This document shows, piece by piece, positions 5,175 to 5,994 of a stretch of 5,994 nucleotides of DNA; the first letter of the stretch is position 1; each line of letters starts with the position of its first letter. The translations under genes were made by a program, and so were the position numbers. This DNA comes from Candidatus Dojkabacteria bacterium (lineage in GTDB: Bacteria; Patescibacteriota; Dojkabacteria; B142; OLB20), in contig JAGQLK010000077.1 of NCBI GenBank assembly GCA_020429485.1, positions 1-5,994 of the forward strand. The letters run 5' to 3'. The notes below the pieces were generated by a model, which saw nothing but the letters and a program-made list of their open reading frames with translations, was not told where the DNA came from and ran no database searches.

Positions 5175-5994
5175 TTATATTTGAGTTTCTTTAAGAGGCC
5201 TCTTCAAAAGAATAATAGGTATAATAATTAATACCATAAAACCAACAACACTTGCTTCTGGCCCAAAGTTTCCTCCCGTAACCCAAGCAGGTCCTTGAAC
5301 GGTTAGCTTAAAAATACTTTGTGGTAATGCTTCCCAACCACTCATATTAAAACCAAATATTCCCTCTTGAAAGAAGTTCCAAGCTACATGTAACCCAATT
5401 GGAATATAGATATTTTTGCTAACATGCAAACTAACGGCTAATGTCACTCCAAGTAGAAAAAGTCCAATTGCAGACATATGTGTAAATGAAGGATTAGCTA
5501 CATGGATAAAAATGAAAAGTATGCTTGTACTCAGAATAGTCAAAGCTGACTTGTATTTGTTCATACTATTCCACTTTGCAAATATAGATTCTAACTTCTT
5601 ATAGATGAACGATCTGAAAATTATCTCTTCCGAAATAGCAGTGATCAGGTTCGATCCATATACAAGTAGCAGTGGAATACTTATGTTGTTAGTAGAGCTA
5701 ATATCAATGTAAGAAAACACTAGTAACGTCACAAAAATTGCTAAGACACCTATCGCACCAATAAAGTTACCTAAAATGAACCCTCGTAGTGATTTTTGAA
5801 TAACTGGGAAATAATAATTGCTTAACTGTTCTTTCTCTATGAATTTAATTACTAGAAAGAAAGCTAGAGGGAAAACTATGGCACCAACCAAAATCTCAGA
5901 TAGACTCTCTCCATATTCTGTGAATGAAAATAACTTAATCGCGAGCGGATCAAGAGTGACTAACAATCCTCCTAATATAAATAAGAAAGCGACT
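5175..5994 (-). CDS. CPBP-family intramembrane metalloprotease, N-terminus missing
   Basis: A polytopic membrane protein of the CPBP (CAAX protease and bacteriocin-processing, Abi) family. These proteins are membrane-embedded proteases or related proteins; the substrate here is unknown. Numbering from the TTG at 5966-5964, the three family motifs are complete: EExxxR (E113, E114, R118), FxxxH (F151, H155) and HxxxN (H193, N197). About eight hydrophobic segments are visible, the last at the C-terminus (VVGFMVLIIIPIILL). The frame has no stop between that TTG and the edge and continues as a hydrophobic segment (VAFLFILGGL), so at least 272 residues are visible and the true start lies outside the window. 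The TTG itself is a poor start: AGGAGG sits only one base before it and simply encodes Gly-Gly. It converges with the small membrane protein gene, 81 bases apart; I see no convincing terminator between them. Confidence 0.9.
   Translation of the reverse strand, partial: VAFLFILGGLLVTLDPLAIKLFSFTEYGESLSEILVGAIVFPLAFFLVIKFIEKEQLSNYYFPVIQKSLRGFILGNFIGAIGVLAIFVTLLVFSYIDISSTNNISIPLLLVYGSNLITAISEEIIFRSFIYKKLESIFAKWNSMNKYKSALTILSTSILFIFIHVANPSFTHMSAIGLFLLGVTLAVSLHVSKNIYIPIGLHVAWNFFQEGIFGFNMSGWEALPQSIFKLTVQGPAWVTGGNFGPEASVVGFMVLIIIPIILLKRPLKETQI

Noticed and set aside
5964..5973. Shine-Dalgarno-like AGGAGG before the TTG of the protease gene on the minus strand
   Set aside because: It is only one base from the TTG, far too close to act, and the frame remains open to the window edge, so it reads as coding Gly-Gly.

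Overview
The window is AT-rich and densely packed with short genes. Nearly all lie on the + strand, separated by gaps of 10-130 bases. No complete gene has a convincing Shine-Dalgarno sequence. Several starts sit immediately downstream of a promoter -10 box, which implies leaderless or nearly leaderless mRNAs. Together with a shortened pyruvate kinase and small compact genes, this suggests a reduced-genome bacterium, most likely a member of the Patescibacteria (Candidate Phyla Radiation). That is inference; I cannot name a lineage. All ends visible here are TAA or TAG, with no TGA stop.

Layout. The left edge (1-222) is ambiguous: it holds short minus-strand reading frames and a competing hydrophobic plus-strand frame. 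Next come a 93-residue DUF4190-like membrane protein (271-552), a winged-helix/Nudix fusion protein with a degenerate Nudix box (613-1317), and a 340-residue pyruvate kinase that lacks the C-terminal allosteric domain (1401-2423). A tRNA-Glu(UUC) gene with encoded CCA follows (2506-2580). A two-gene unit at 2677-4105 encodes a single-pass membrane protein, proposed to be an anti-sigma factor, and then an ECF-type sigma factor. This order is the reverse of the usual one. A TetR-family repressor gene (4233-4847) has a perfect 17-base palindromic operator embedded in its own promoter. A 65-residue two-helix membrane protein follows (4896-5093). On the opposite strand, running in from the right edge, is a partial CPBP (CAAX-type) intramembrane protease (5175-5994).

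How the genes relate. The window reads as ordinary chromosomal content with a regulatory and membrane flavour: one glycolytic enzyme, one tRNA, three regulators or regulator candidates (Nudix-HTH, ECF sigma with its putative membrane partner, TetR) and three small or integral membrane proteins. Only the anti-sigma/sigma pair clearly forms an operon; most other genes appear to have their own promoter. I see no mobile element, CRISPR array, phage gene or complete new multi-gene system. The points most worth following up are the minimal pyruvate kinase with a potassium-independent signature, the HTH-Nudix protein that inverts the NrtR architecture, the anti-sigma-first operon with a duplicated extracytoplasmic module, and the leaderless promoter architecture.
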